From: Chitinophagaceae bacterium
GTDB lineage: Bacteria; Bacteroidota; Bacteroidia; Chitinophagales; Chitinophagaceae
Direction: 5' to 3'
NCBI GenBank assembly: GCA_022843585.1
Contig: JALHNJ010000002.1
Location: forward strand, 248,001-312,000
DNA: 64,000 nucleotides
Below the pieces are notes generated by a model. That model searched no databases. It was not told the origin of the DNA and saw only the letters and a list, made by a program, of their open reading frames with translations. Of this stretch, positions 15,877-25,308 are shown in pieces (the first letter of the stretch is position 1; each line of letters begins with the position of its first letter). A program made the translations under genes and the position numbers.

Positions 15877-17376
15877 TCAATCAATTTCCAAAAGCCGAAG
15901 ACTCTGCTGGCTTAAACGCTTGATATCTTCAATGGATTCCTTGATAAGTGCAAGAGGTTTGCTGAAGCCATATTTTGTAACAACAAGCTCGTTTGTGTTT
16001 ATGTCAACCTTCATTGCTGTATGCGTATTTGTGGTATACTCAATGAATCCATGTAACCTGTCAACTTCTAAAGTGCCCTTTTCTTTGTCGTGAAAATTCT
16101 CAAACTTGTGGATCAGGTCATCAACATTTATTTTTCCATCGATCGGAATAATAAGTTCGTCCATCCTGTTCGGGAAAATATCATCAAATTCAGTGGGAAG
16201 ATTATTCATGGCGACAAGGGGGTGAAGTTCGCGGCGGATTACAGCCAGGGAAGGATCATTACCATGCTGATCAACGCTCAGGTAAAACCGGAAATACTCG
16301 CATTCCACCCGGCCTCCTTCGCGGCTGCTGTCATAATTGATTTCAACATCTCTGAGTCCGAATATTTTCTTTGTACTGTCAACGATTTCAGCGATCTCAT
16401 TTCTGGAATCTTCCACAAATAAATCCTGGACGAACCGGCGGGTCGTCTGATTAACGAACTTCGGAACACTCCAGCCTTTACCTTTCGGTAATGAACGTTT
16501 GAGCTCGCTCTCCGATATTTTACGGAGGTGTATATCCCCCAGCCTGAATGTAAGTGAAGGAAGACTGTCATCTATGGGCTCATCCTCGATCTCCCGGATT
16601 GCAAATTCGTTTTTCGCGGCAATCTTGGCATAAGGAGTTTGACGGGAAAATTTTTCCTTTTGTTCGCGGATGAACTTTGGTATGGCGTGGCTTAAATAAT
16701 TCTGAAGCGAATTGCTGGTGATGAACTGGTCCTTTATGATCGCACCGGGAGCGTCTCCCGCCAATGCTTTTATAAGATGATACGTCCATACCCCATGCTG
16801 AATTACGGAGCTTGATGAAGATTTTTCTCCTGGTGAGCAGGATAAGTACATCGCATCATATTGACCTGTTTTTACAAATTCATCAAATTCTTTCTGGTCC
16901 ATGTCTGATATCACATCTCTTCCGTCTTTCAGTTGGTCAGTAAGAACGGTAGAACAGCAATCCATAAAGACCAGTGAACGCTGGCACCCGGATTTTTCTA
17001 GTGGATCAAATAATATATCTTTTAGTGAAACAGTTGTACCAGTCAGATTATAGGGATGCGAATCCCAGCAAGTTAACCGGTTATGTCCATCCTGGAAGAA
17101 ACCGTGTCCCGCATAGTAAAATATAAATTCATCTTCCTTGGTTAATTGCTGGATCTGGTAAGGCAGGTCGTTCTCCAGTGTGTTCTGAACAGCATCATTG
17201 TCTATCCAGTAAATGATGTCATCCTCCATATAATCAAAATGCTCAATCAGCATTTCCTTAAATGCTTTTGCATCATTACCGGCATATTGGACAGATGGTA
17301 TCTGAGGCTTGTTTCTATAGTCCTCGATAGCAATGATAACGGCCAGGCGTCTGGATGGAGGTGGTTGTGTTTCCAT
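15877..17376 (-). CDS. Caspase-like (peptidase C14) protein with unknown C-terminal region
   Basis: Residues 10-240 form a caspase-like fold: R-L-A-V-I-I-A-I-E-D-Y at the first strand, E-F-I-F-Y-Y-A-G-H91-G-F with the catalytic histidine, and L-V-F-M-D-C-C141-S-T with the catalytic cysteine. The remaining 260 residues carry no domain I know and probably sense or bind something. It is a soluble protein without signal peptide or membrane span. Bacterial caspase-like proteases act in several anti-phage systems, where cleavage of host proteins or of a partner toxin follows activation. It converges with the HEPN-like gene and is divergent from the DnaE-like gene across 94 bases. Protease activity is expected because both catalytic residues are present. 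Confidence 0.88.
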   Translation of the reverse strand: METQPPPSRRLAVIIAIEDYRNKPQIPSVQYAGNDAKAFKEMLIEHFDYMEDDIIYWIDNDAVQNTLENDLPYQIQQLTKEDEFIFYYAGHGFFQDGHNRLTCWDSHPYNLTGTTVSLKDILFDPLEKSGCQRSLVFMDCCSTVLTDQLKDGRDVISDMDQKEFDEFVKTGQYDAMYLSCSPGEKSSSSSVIQHGVWTYHLIKALAGDAPGAIIKDQFITSNSLQNYLSHAIPKFIREQKEKFSRQTPYAKIAAKNEFAIREIEDEPIDDSLPSLTFRLGDIHLRKISESELKRSLPKGKGWSVPKFVNQTTRRFVQDLFVEDSRNEIAEIVDSTKKIFGLRDVEINYDSSREGGRVECEYFRFYLSVDQHGNDPSLAVIRRELHPLVAMNNLPTEFDDIFPNRMDELIIPIDGKINVDDLIHKFENFHDKEKGTLEVDRLHGFIEYTTNTHTAMKVDINTNELVVTKYGFSKPLALIKESIEDIKRLSQQSLRLLEID

Positions 17377-17470
17377 AAAAAGAGTGTAAAGGTCAGATTT
17401 TGATGCTGATAATCAATATCTAATATTTTTAGTTTAATATAGCTAAATTATTTAGTAATGTTGTAGCGAC

Positions 17471-20428
17471 ATGTACCTCAACTGCAAGACATATTTCAGC
17501 TTTAAATACGGCACTTTTTCGACCCGGGAACTCGTGGAAATGGCTGTGGAGAAAGGCGTGACGGCGTTGGCACTGACCAATATTAATGCGACCTGCGATG
17601 TGTGGCCCTTCGTGAAGATCTGCCGGGAGCAGAAAGTAAAACCGATCGTCGGGGTTGAAATCCGAAACGGTGACAGGTTGTTGTATATCCTGATCGCCGC
17701 CAATAATAAAGGCTATGCCTGGATCAATCAATTTCTCTCTGAACACCTGATGGCAAAGAAAGATTTTCCGCAAGCATCGGAAGAGCTTCAATTTTTCGAG
17801 AATGGCTGGGACGGGTTTGTGATCTATCCTGTCGGCGCAAAACAATTAAAGAATTTACGGAGCAATGAACGGATCGGTGTAAAGCCCCCGGAGCTGACGA
17901 AATTATTCGGTACGGACTGGCGGAATTATGAAGAGAAATTCGTGATCCGTCAACCCGTCACAGTGCAGAATAAAAAATATCATTCACTGCATCGCTTGCT
18001 TAGGGCAATCGACAAAAATGTTTTGTTATCCCAGTTGCCCAAAGAAACGCAGTGTGCGGAAGATGAAATTTTTCCGGAACCCCTGCACCTGATGAACCAG
18101 TTCCGGCAATACCCGTTCATGATCGCCAACACGTACAAACTGATGGACGCCTGCAGGATTGAGATGGAATTTCACAAGGACAAAACCAAAAAAAACTATA
18201 CAGGAAGTTTGGAGGGTGACAGGATATTACTCGAGAAACTCGCGATGGATGGTATGCCGCAGCGATATGGGAAAAGGAATAAAGTTGCATTGGAACGATT
18301 GCAGAAAGAACTGAAGATCATCGGTGACATGGGATTTAATTTTTATTTCCTGAGTAACTATGATTTAGTGCGGCATGCACAGTCAAGAGGATTCCCGCAT
18401 GTGGGGCGTGGTAGCGGTGCTAATTCGATTGTCGCTTATTGTATGGGCATTACCGATGTAGATCCTATTGAACTGAATTTATATTTTGAACGGTTCCTGA
18501 ATCCGGAACGAACCTCACCGCCCGACTTCGATATTGATTTTTCCCATCATGACCGGGATGAAGTGATGGATTATGTGTTCAAGCGCTACGGCCCCGCCCA
18601 TGTAAGCCTGGTCGGCAACTTTACCACTTACAAGTATGATTCGATCATAAGAGAACTGGGTAAAGTGTTCGGGCTCCCGGATGCAGAGATCAAAGAACTG
18701 CAACGTTCGCATACACCCCGCGATCAAAATCAAAAACTCATCATGCAGTACGGAAGGTTGATGAAGAACTTTCCCAATAACTGTTCTGTTCATGCCTGCG
18801 GGATGTTTGTTTCCGAAGAACCGGTCACGGATCACTTCGCCCTTTTCCTGCCGCCCAAAGGAATGCCGACCGCGCAACTCGATATGTATGCGGCGGAAGA
18901 AATCGGGTTGAATAAATATGATATACTGAGTCAAAGAGGGTTGAGTCATATCCGGGAATCACTCCAGCTGATCAAAAAGAACAAAGGCATCGACATCAAT
19001 ATCCATGATACCAACAAATTCAAGAAGGATCCCAATGTCAATTTGCAAATTAAAAATGCGAACAGTATCGGTTGTTTTTATATCGAGTCGCCGGCAATGC
19101 GGCATTTATTAATGAAATTAAAATGCGATGATTATTTAACACTGGTGGCAGCATCATCTATTATACGACCAGGCGTGGCTGAATCGGGCATGATGCGGGA
19201 GTATATTAATCGTTATCACAACCGTGATAAAATCCAATACCTGCACCCCATTTTTGAGGAACATTTATCGGAAACATTTGGTGTGATGGTGTTCCAGGAA
19301 GATGTGATCAAGATCGCACATTTCTTTGCGGGGCTCTCGCTGGGTGATGCAGATGTACTTCGCAGGGCGATGAACTCGGCCAAATATATTGAGAACAGCA
19401 GTTTCGATATTATTCAAAATAAATACTTCGAAGGATGTAAAGCGAAAGGACATTCCAGGGAACTCGCAGAAGAGGTCTGGCGGCAGATGAAAAGTTTCGC
19501 AGGGTATAGTTTCTGCAAGGCGCACTCGGCCAGCTTCGCGGTGGAAAGTTATATGTCGCTCTACCTGAAAACTTATTACCCGAAAGAATTCATGGTGGCC
19601 GTGATCAATAATTTCGGCGGGTTTTATTCTACGGAATTGTATTTCATTGAACTCTACAAAGCAGGCGGGCACATACAAGCACCCTGCATCAATCACAGTG
19701 ATGAGTACACGAATATCACCGGCGATGAAGTGTATGTTGGGCTGATCCATATCAAAAGTTTACGGTCCGAACTCCGGGATGGGATACTGGATGAACGACA
19801 GCGAAACGGATCGTTCCTGCATGTACAGGATTTCATTGAAAGGGTACACTGTGGGATCGAGCAACTGACCTTACTCATTAAGGTGGGGTGCTTCCGCTTT
19901 ACCGGGAAAACAAAGAAGCAACTGCTCTGGGAAGCACATAGCCTGCTGAAGAAGCATCAACTCCAATTGCAACATACTAATGCCTTATTCCATGAACCTG
20001 CTCTTCAATTTAAACTGCCTGATCTGTCCGATCATCCGCTGGATGATATTTATTATCAACTACAGCACCTGGGGTTTCCGCTATGCAATCCGTTTGATTT
20101 AGCGGATGATGACCCGGCAAACTATGTTGCTGCGAAAGAGCTGATCAATCATGCGAATAAGTATGTAACCGTGCTGGTGTATTTTATCACGCATAAGCAT
20201 GTGCCAACGAAGAATGGGGAACAAATGTATTTCGGGACTTTTCTTGATAGCCATTTAGATTGGGTGGATACGGTGCATTTTCCTGAGTCGGCTAAACGAT
20301 ACCCGCTCGACAAATCGGGATTCTTTAAAGCAACAGGTAAAGTAACGCTGGACTTCGGCGTGGTCAGTCTGGAAGTGAGTAAAATGGAAACCGTGAGCTA
20401 TAAGACAAGACAGTATGCTGACCTATGA
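17471..20428 (+). CDS. Second DNA polymerase III alpha subunit (DnaE2/ImuC-like)
   Basis: A C-family DNA polymerase of 985 residues, shorter than replicative DnaE (about 1150-1200). The N-terminal PHP domain has lost the H-x-H metal motif; the matching position reads L-N-C-K-T-Y-F-S. The polymerase core is intact: G-R-G-S-G-A-N-S-I-V-A-Y, then P-P-D352-F-D354-I-D-F carrying the catalytic aspartates, and later H-A-C-G-M-F-V-S and G-Y-S-F-C-K-A-H-S-A-S-F. The C-terminus lacks the long tail used for tau binding. The stop overlaps the dinB start by 14 bases, so the two are coupled. In Bacteroidota such a pair acts in error-prone repair synthesis; the main replicative DnaE is presumably elsewhere. 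Confidence 0.92.
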   Translation: MYLNCKTYFSFKYGTFSTRELVEMAVEKGVTALALTNINATCDVWPFVKICREQKVKPIVGVEIRNGDRLLYILIAANNKGYAWINQFLSEHLMAKKDFPQASEELQFFENGWDGFVIYPVGAKQLKNLRSNERIGVKPPELTKLFGTDWRNYEEKFVIRQPVTVQNKKYHSLHRLLRAIDKNVLLSQLPKETQCAEDEIFPEPLHLMNQFRQYPFMIANTYKLMDACRIEMEFHKDKTKKNYTGSLEGDRILLEKLAMDGMPQRYGKRNKVALERLQKELKIIGDMGFNFYFLSNYDLVRHAQSRGFPHVGRGSGANSIVAYCMGITDVDPIELNLYFERFLNPERTSPPDFDIDFSHHDRDEVMDYVFKRYGPAHVSLVGNFTTYKYDSIIRELGKVFGLPDAEIKELQRSHTPRDQNQKLIMQYGRLMKNFPNNCSVHACGMFVSEEPVTDHFALFLPPKGMPTAQLDMYAAEEIGLNKYDILSQRGLSHIRESLQLIKKNKGIDINIHDTNKFKKDPNVNLQIKNANSIGCFYIESPAMRHLLMKLKCDDYLTLVAASSIIRPGVAESGMMREYINRYHNRDKIQYLHPIFEEHLSETFGVMVFQEDVIKIAHFFAGLSLGDADVLRRAMNSAKYIENSSFDIIQNKYFEGCKAKGHSRELAEEVWRQMKSFAGYSFCKAHSASFAVESYMSLYLKTYYPKEFMVAVINNFGGFYSTELYFIELYKAGGHIQAPCINHSDEYTNITGDEVYVGLIHIKSLRSELRDGILDERQRNGSFLHVQDFIERVHCGIEQLTLLIKVGCFRFTGKTKKQLLWEAHSLLKKHQLQLQHTNALFHEPALQFKLPDLSDHPLDDIYYQLQHLGFPLCNPFDLADDDPANYVAAKELINHANKYVTVLVYFITHKHVPTKNGEQMYFGTFLDSHLDWVDTVHFPESAKRYPLDKSGFFKATGKVTLDFGVVSLEVSKMETVSYKTRQYADL

Positions 20429-21596
20429 CAGACATATCGCGCACCTGGATATGGATCAGTTTTTCATATCGGTCGAAAGGCTTCGTAATTCGAGGCTTAA
20501 TAATAAACCTATACTAATTGGTGGTAGTAATGACCGCGGTATTGTCGCCGCCTGCAGCGAGGAAGCACAAAAATTCGGTATTCATGTGGCGATGCCGATG
20601 CGGATTGCGCAACGCTTATGCAAACATGCAACGATTGTCAGGGCCGACTTTGAAGAATACAGCAAGCAATCCAAGCTCATTACAGAGATAATTAAGGAGG
20701 CTGTACCTCTTGTAGAGAAATCAAGTATAGATGAGTTCTATGTTGATCTCACCGGTATGGATAAATTCTTTGGATGTGTAAAGTTTACAAAGGAACTTAA
20801 AAATAAAATCTATCAGCATAGCGGGCTTGTATCGAGCTACGGCCTCGCCAGTAATAAAGTAGTGAGTAAGGTGGCAGCGAACCAGGTCACACCCAACGGG
20901 CAGTTGGAGATTCCTTTCGGCAATGAGAAGTTATTTCTTGCACCGCTGAGTGTGGTGAAGTTGCCCGGCGTCGGTAAGGAAACGGCATTTAAGCTAATTG
21001 ATATGGGCGTGGAAACCATTTCATCGCTGAGTGATATTCCTCCGGAAATGTTATGTGATGTGGTGGGTAAATCAGGTAATGAGTTATGGAGAAGGGCCAA
21101 TGGTATTGATGAATCGCCGGTCGTGCCGTTCCAGGAACAAAAATCAATTGCTACGGAATTTACTTTTCAGCAGGATACGATCGATATGAATATCCTTCTA
21201 GCGCAACTGGCCGCCATGACACAGACACTTGCATTTCAACTGCGGCAGCAGAATAAAGTAACGGGCTGCGTGGTATTGAAGCTTCGTTACTCCGATGGCG
21301 ATACGCATACGGTTCAGCGGTCCATTGCTTATTGCAATACGGATCATGTATTACTAAATGTCGCAAAAGAATTATTCCGGAAATTATTTACACGTAGATT
21401 GCTGGTGAGATTACTCGGGATACGGTTCACAAATCTTATCCCCGGCACTTACCAGATCGACCTGTTCCAGGACTCCCAGGAAACGATCAAACTCTACCAG
21501 GCAATTGACAGTATAAAAAAACAGTTCGGAGAAACACTACTGGGAAGAAGCATAGCTCTTCCTATCAGGCGACAGTCAGGATATAAAAAGACATAG
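20415..21596 (+). CDS. dinB: Y-family DNA polymerase (DinB / Pol IV-like)
   Basis: Translesion DNA polymerase of 393 residues. Catalytic carboxylates are seen in H-L-D12-M-D14-Q-F-F and in S-S-I-D106-E107-F-Y-V-D-L. The helix-hairpin-helix V-V-K-L-P-G-V-G-K-E-T-A-F-K-L of the thumb and a little-finger domain follow. It is translated from an overlap with the DnaE-like gene, which supports a joint mutasome. A clamp-binding motif is plausible near the C-terminus (Q-I-D-L-F), matching the usual Q-L-x-L-F type only loosely. In the absence of an ImuB-like inactive polymerase, this active DinB probably takes that partner role; that is inference. Confidence 0.94.
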   Translation: MLTYDRHIAHLDMDQFFISVERLRNSRLNNKPILIGGSNDRGIVAACSEEAQKFGIHVAMPMRIAQRLCKHATIVRADFEEYSKQSKLITEIIKEAVPLVEKSSIDEFYVDLTGMDKFFGCVKFTKELKNKIYQHSGLVSSYGLASNKVVSKVAANQVTPNGQLEIPFGNEKLFLAPLSVVKLPGVGKETAFKLIDMGVETISSLSDIPPEMLCDVVGKSGNELWRRANGIDESPVVPFQEQKSIATEFTFQQDTIDMNILLAQLAAMTQTLAFQLRQQNKVTGCVVLKLRYSDGDTHTVQRSIAYCNTDHVLLNVAKELFRKLFTRRLLVRLLGIRFTNLIPGTYQIDLFQDSQETIKLYQAIDSIKKQFGETLLGRSIALPIRRQSGYKKT

Positions 21597-21641
21597 CAAA
21601 CCGAACAAATGTAGCGTGGCCACAATTTTGAGTAACTTTCA

Positions 21642-22919
21642 ATGTTAAACGTCACCACGATGGAAAGAATTCACTTACTATACAAAAAAATAAAAGACGA
21701 CATTGAAGCAGAGATCAACTCACTTGATGAGCTCTATATAGCCAATACCGATACAAAAGAGTTCTTAAACTACTTGTGTGCTCATCGAATTATCACACCA
21801 GTTGAAAGGGACAATTCACTAGACATGCGTTCTGAATTTAAATCGCGAACCGATACGGACTTACCAAATGATTATAAAGCCTTTCAGAATTTGATAGCCA
21901 AGAAGAAAGTGCCTAAAATTGAAATTCTTTATATCGATATTCCTCTGAAACTATCTCCGAATAATAAAGTTCTATGCGAGTACGTCACATTTATAGATGA
22001 AGACAAATCAGTCAAATTGTTTGAAGATCGTATCATAATTAAAATGATAATAAGCAAACATTCTCAACAAAAAAACCCTGACGAAGTTGAGAAGGAAACA
22101 GAGAAGAAAAAAAGACAGGCATTCGAATGGATTAATCTTGCTCAACAAACAATTGCGATGCTGAATAGTCACTTAACCACAGATATAGAAGCTCAGATTG
22201 AAAAAATCAAATCATCTGTCCTGCTAAACCAGAAAAGGAAAGATGAAATCATTAAAAAGATAAATATTCCCCTTAAAAGAAAGGAGGATGAAGTAATCAA
22301 ACGAATAAATCTTGATAAATCTCCTCTCATTAGTCGTATCCTACCATCAGCTAAACAGAAAGAAGATTATGTCCTCGATAGACAAAAGCTGCTGGACATC
22401 ATTAGTGTAATTGACAACCAGGGACGCCAGTTTGAAAAAACACCGATGAGCTATAAAAGGTTAAATGAGGAGGATTTGCGAAATATTTTACTGGTAAATC
22501 TCAATGCCATATTTGAAGGAAAGGCAGTTGGCGAAGCTTTTTCCAATGTGGGTAAAACTGATATTACATTGAATATCGACAAAGGAAATATTTTGATTAT
22601 AGAATGTAAGGTGTGGTCAGGTCCCCAAAATCATTTAGCGGCCATCTCACAACTAATATCTTATCTTACATGGCGTCAAAATTTCGGTATTGTTATTAGT
22701 TTTTGCCGGATTAAAGATTTATCAGCCGTAATAAAAAACTTACCCGAAGAAATAAAATCTCATCCGACATATAGTAAACAAGGTGCTACTACAGATCCAA
22801 CCCACTTTTCAACTTTTCACCAATCACCCGCAGACAAAGAAAGGAATATAGAAATCCATCATGTATTCTACAATCTTTATACAGCAGATAAACAAAAAAA
22901 GGTACCTACTCAGGAATGA
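21642..22919 (+). CDS. Uncharacterised protein with C-terminal PD-(D/E)XK nuclease domain
   Basis: A 425-residue protein of no named family. The N-terminal 140 residues are unassigned. Residues 145-270 are highly charged and probably helical or coiled (E-K-E-T-E-K-K-K-R-Q, then two K-R-K-x-E/D-E-V/I-I-K repeats). The C-terminal part has the nuclease pattern V-G-K-T-D307-I-T-L, then I-L-I-I-E321-C-K323-V-W, with an upstream glutamate-rich helix. This is the PD-(D/E)XK core, and it is followed by I-S-Q-L-I-S-Y-L-T-W. It begins 45 bases after dinB on the same strand and converges with the Mrr-type gene (27-base gap). ATG at 21660 is an alternative start. Likely a DNA-cleaving defence effector, inferred from domain and context. 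Confidence 0.72.
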   Translation: MLNVTTMERIHLLYKKIKDDIEAEINSLDELYIANTDTKEFLNYLCAHRIITPVERDNSLDMRSEFKSRTDTDLPNDYKAFQNLIAKKKVPKIEILYIDIPLKLSPNNKVLCEYVTFIDEDKSVKLFEDRIIIKMIISKHSQQKNPDEVEKETEKKKRQAFEWINLAQQTIAMLNSHLTTDIEAQIEKIKSSVLLNQKRKDEIIKKINIPLKRKEDEVIKRINLDKSPLISRILPSAKQKEDYVLDRQKLLDIISVIDNQGRQFEKTPMSYKRLNEEDLRNILLVNLNAIFEGKAVGEAFSNVGKTDITLNIDKGNILIIECKVWSGPQNHLAAISQLISYLTWRQNFGIVISFCRIKDLSAVIKNLPEEIKSHPTYSKQGATTDPTHFSTFHQSPADKERNIEIHHVFYNLYTADKQKKVPTQE

Positions 22920-22945
22920 ATACCCAGCTACCGCACAAATTCAGT

Positions 22946-23797
22946 TCAATTTTCCATGATAAACCCATTCTCAGAAATACTAAATGATCTCTCTTCAAAA
23001 AGTGATTTCATGATTAACCAGACTTTGTCTACAACCGAAATAATATGATTGGAATTCGAATTGATCATATGCAATACTCCTGTAAAAACAATACTCTTGA
23101 TTTTAGCAGCAGGATAACCTCTTTTCTGTAGTAAACCTCCCCCGGCAATTTCATAACGCCTGGTAATGGTTTCACCGATTTTATTATGGTTGTGAAGGTC
23201 GTCATGAAATAGTTTGGTATAGTCAGTAAAAGGCTTCCGGCTTTCATCTGGCAGAATTATAGATGTGCTGTATATATTCGTTGTACCATCTACGGTTGTT
23301 CTGTTGTCAACATATTCGAAGGCAACGCCTGATATTTCAGGGCGACGTATAGTGATTGAGCTCGAAATCTGAATAGTAGCGATTTCAAATTGTCGTTCCT
23401 CTAGATCCTGAGCTGCCTCACCTATTTCCCTTAGTTCAACAATACCTATATTCTTATATTTAGCGAATTCGGCACCATCTTTTGTAAAACCGTTCTTTGA
23501 AACAATTACACCTTTTTCTATACCGGCATCTGCAATTATTTCAGCCACCTTCATTACTATGTCCTTATCAATTTTATCCTTCCAATACTTACATTCAATT
23601 GCAGTCCGATAAGAATGGATTCCATCAGAATGACTGGTTAGTATATCTATTTGATGATTGACTCCTGATTTACCTTGAACCCTGCAGCTGCTTCCGTAAC
23701 CCAATACCTTAACGCCCGACCTACTGCCTAAATTTTCGTAAATGTATTTTGTAATGGATTCGTAGGTTTTCCAGTCAAGGTCAGTCTTTAAAGGCAT
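22946..23797 (-). CDS. Mrr-like restriction endonuclease
   Basis: A 283-residue protein whose first 130 residues form an Mrr_cat-type nuclease: Q-I-D51-I-L-T, then T-A-I-E68-C-K70-Y-W-K, then G-V-I-V-S-K-N-G-F-T-K-D-G-A-E-F-A, a sequence order typical of type IV or Mrr-family restriction enzymes. The second half (about 140-283) is a separate beta-rich domain without known motifs, where Mrr would instead have a winged helix. It is the last gene in a minus-strand run with a 190-residue unknown and SRAP upstream (gaps of 29 and 21 bases). It should act on foreign or modified DNA; what modification it reads is unknown. Confidence 0.85.
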   Translation of the reverse strand: MPLKTDLDWKTYESITKYIYENLGSRSGVKVLGYGSSCRVQGKSGVNHQIDILTSHSDGIHSYRTAIECKYWKDKIDKDIVMKVAEIIADAGIEKGVIVSKNGFTKDGAEFAKYKNIGIVELREIGEAAQDLEERQFEIATIQISSSITIRRPEISGVAFEYVDNRTTVDGTTNIYSTSIILPDESRKPFTDYTKLFHDDLHNHNKIGETITRRYEIAGGGLLQKRGYPAAKIKSIVFTGVLHMINSNSNHIISVVDKVWLIMKSLFEERSFSISENGFIMEN

Positions 23798-23826
23798 AAA
23801 ACATAGTGTTAAAGGTTGGCTTCTGG

Positions 23827-24399
23827 CTATTTTCCAGCTAGAAATTTAAAAATGTTATTGATATTGATTCCAAACCCTGCAATGTTAGGTTCCAAGATTA
23901 TTGCATTGTTTAGAATTTTCCCAACGCCTGATTTCAACTCTTTTTTAATTTTAAAGTCCTTTATCTCCTTTTTCTCTTGTATATCCTTAAATATCTTTTG
24001 TAAAAGTTTTATAACGTCTTGAGGCGTTTTACAAACTTTACCAATTTCAATAAAGATTATATTGTCTTTCGGGGGCTTTTCGTTTCGTATTTCCTTGTTA
24101 TTTCTTTCTAAAAAATATGTTGGATGAATTGTTGTTATCATTAGTGCCGGTAACAAATCTTTCGGATCTATTCCATTAACCGATTCCCACGATAATAACT
24201 CTGAATAGAAATGGCTTTCGCCAACTCCTTGAATTACGACAGCATCATTTTTTGAAGCGAACTCAGCAATCTTATCAAAGCTATTTCGCAATGTATTCCC
24301 AATTGGTTCGTCCCAATTATAATAATCTAAAATGTACAAGTAATAGCTTCTTGAAACATTTTCAGGTATTTCTGCAATTGAATGAATTTTTAGACCCAT
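23827..24399 (-). CDS. Uncharacterised protein between SRAP and Mrr genes
   Basis: A 190-residue soluble protein, no family recognised. The pattern of short beta strands and helices (V-V-I-Q-G-V-G-E-S-H-F-Y-S-E-L-L, then L-L-P-A-L-M-I-T-T-I-H-P, then I-I-F-I-E-I-G-K) suggests an alpha/beta fold. The C-terminal third is rich in lysine and isoleucine. No catalytic signature is evident; H97-like residues beside G-E-S are suggestive but unproven. Gaps of 21 bases upstream and 29 bases downstream, all on one strand, put it in a unit with the Mrr-like nuclease. A regulatory or effector role in the same defence unit is possible. Confidence 0.6.
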   Translation of the reverse strand: MGLKIHSIAEIPENVSRSYYLYILDYYNWDEPIGNTLRNSFDKIAEFASKNDAVVIQGVGESHFYSELLSWESVNGIDPKDLLPALMITTIHPTYFLERNNKEIRNEKPPKDNIIFIEIGKVCKTPQDVIKLLQKIFKDIQEKKEIKDFKIKKELKSGVGKILNNAIILEPNIAGFGININNIFKFLAGK

Positions 24400-24420
24400 G
24401 CTAATCTTTTATGGTAAATT

Positions 24421-25305
24421 TTAAAATAACTCTATCTGCCCTCCCCCATTGTCTCCATTTGCAGCTACAGCAATATTCATATCTCCTCCCGGCACATCCA
24501 GTAGCGGCAAATCTGCATAGAAATGCGGTTGCAAAGGATCAGTTGAATTTAAAAAGTCTTTCTTGAGTGTATAATAACTCATATCCTGATATGGAATTTG
24601 CCATTGCGCAAGTGCCGTAATTTCTTTTTCATTCATCGGCTTGAATAGCCAGTCAAAGGCCAGGTCATCGGTCAGCATGGTAGGCATCCGCTTCTTACTA
24701 TTGTGTATCTGCTCCATCACTTCATTGGCCGCAGGAGTAACAATTGCACAACTCTCCACATATTCACCTGTATCGGCGTCTTCGAATGGATTCCAGATAC
24801 CTGCCATCCAGAAATATTCACGGCCATTGAGCATTACCCGGTAAGGATATTTCTCTGCTGTCTTGCGGGGTTCACCGGTTCGCTTATTTAAAGGGAAAAT
24901 ATGGCGCCAATCATAAAAGCCGGTGGACAGGATAATACATCGCCGTTCCAGTGCAGCTCTTCTATACACTTTATTTTTAAAGAGCAGTTCTTCCGATACG
25001 GCATTGAGAAAATCATACTTGACGAATTTTCCACGGGCATCGGTGAACCCGCGCCGGAAATTATTGAGCTGTTCTCTGGTTTCAATAAAGGGCCAGGCAA
25101 GGGGATCGGGAATGAAACCCCATTCCATCGTTACGATTTCAAAATCTTGCTTGCCGGGGATGGGCTTCAGAACGACAGTAGGGCCAAAATCAAAACCTAC
25201 TTCCACATCACGATTGAGGAATTTATAATTGGCCACCAGCTTTTCGAGATTCTTTAGCCGGATGTATTCATCGCGTGTAACTTTTTGCCCGTTATAATAA
25301 CACAT
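24421..25305 (-). CDS. SRAP-domain protein (YedK/HMCES family, abasic-site crosslinker)
   Basis: Crosslinks to abasic sites in single-stranded DNA through the N-terminal cysteine. C2 directly follows the start methionine (M-C-Y-Y-N-G). The asparagine of the N-A-R-x-E motif corresponds to N101 in N-A-V-S-E-E, and the active-site histidine is H201 in I-H-N-S-K-K-R-M-P. The usual glutamate of G-F-Y-E-W is aspartate here (G-F-Y-D132-W). A 30-residue glycine-rich tail ends in G-G-G-Q-I-E-L-F, which resembles a sliding-clamp-binding motif. At 294 residues it is longer than E. coli YedK (about 222). It follows two small unknown genes on the same strand (3-base gap). The DnaE/DinB pair nearby suggests a shared DNA-damage response. 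Confidence 0.93.
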   Translation of the reverse strand: MCYYNGQKVTRDEYIRLKNLEKLVANYKFLNRDVEVGFDFGPTVVLKPIPGKQDFEIVTMEWGFIPDPLAWPFIETREQLNNFRRGFTDARGKFVKYDFLNAVSEELLFKNKVYRRAALERRCIILSTGFYDWRHIFPLNKRTGEPRKTAEKYPYRVMLNGREYFWMAGIWNPFEDADTGEYVESCAIVTPAANEVMEQIHNSKKRMPTMLTDDLAFDWLFKPMNEKEITALAQWQIPYQDMSYYTLKKDFLNSTDPLQPHFYADLPLLDVPGGDMNIAVAANGDNGGGQIELF

Positions 25306-25308
25306 GGT

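Noticed and set aside
24976-24996. TTCCGATACGG match as a left attachment site
   Set aside because: It lies inside the intact SRAP coding sequence and agrees over only nine or ten bases.
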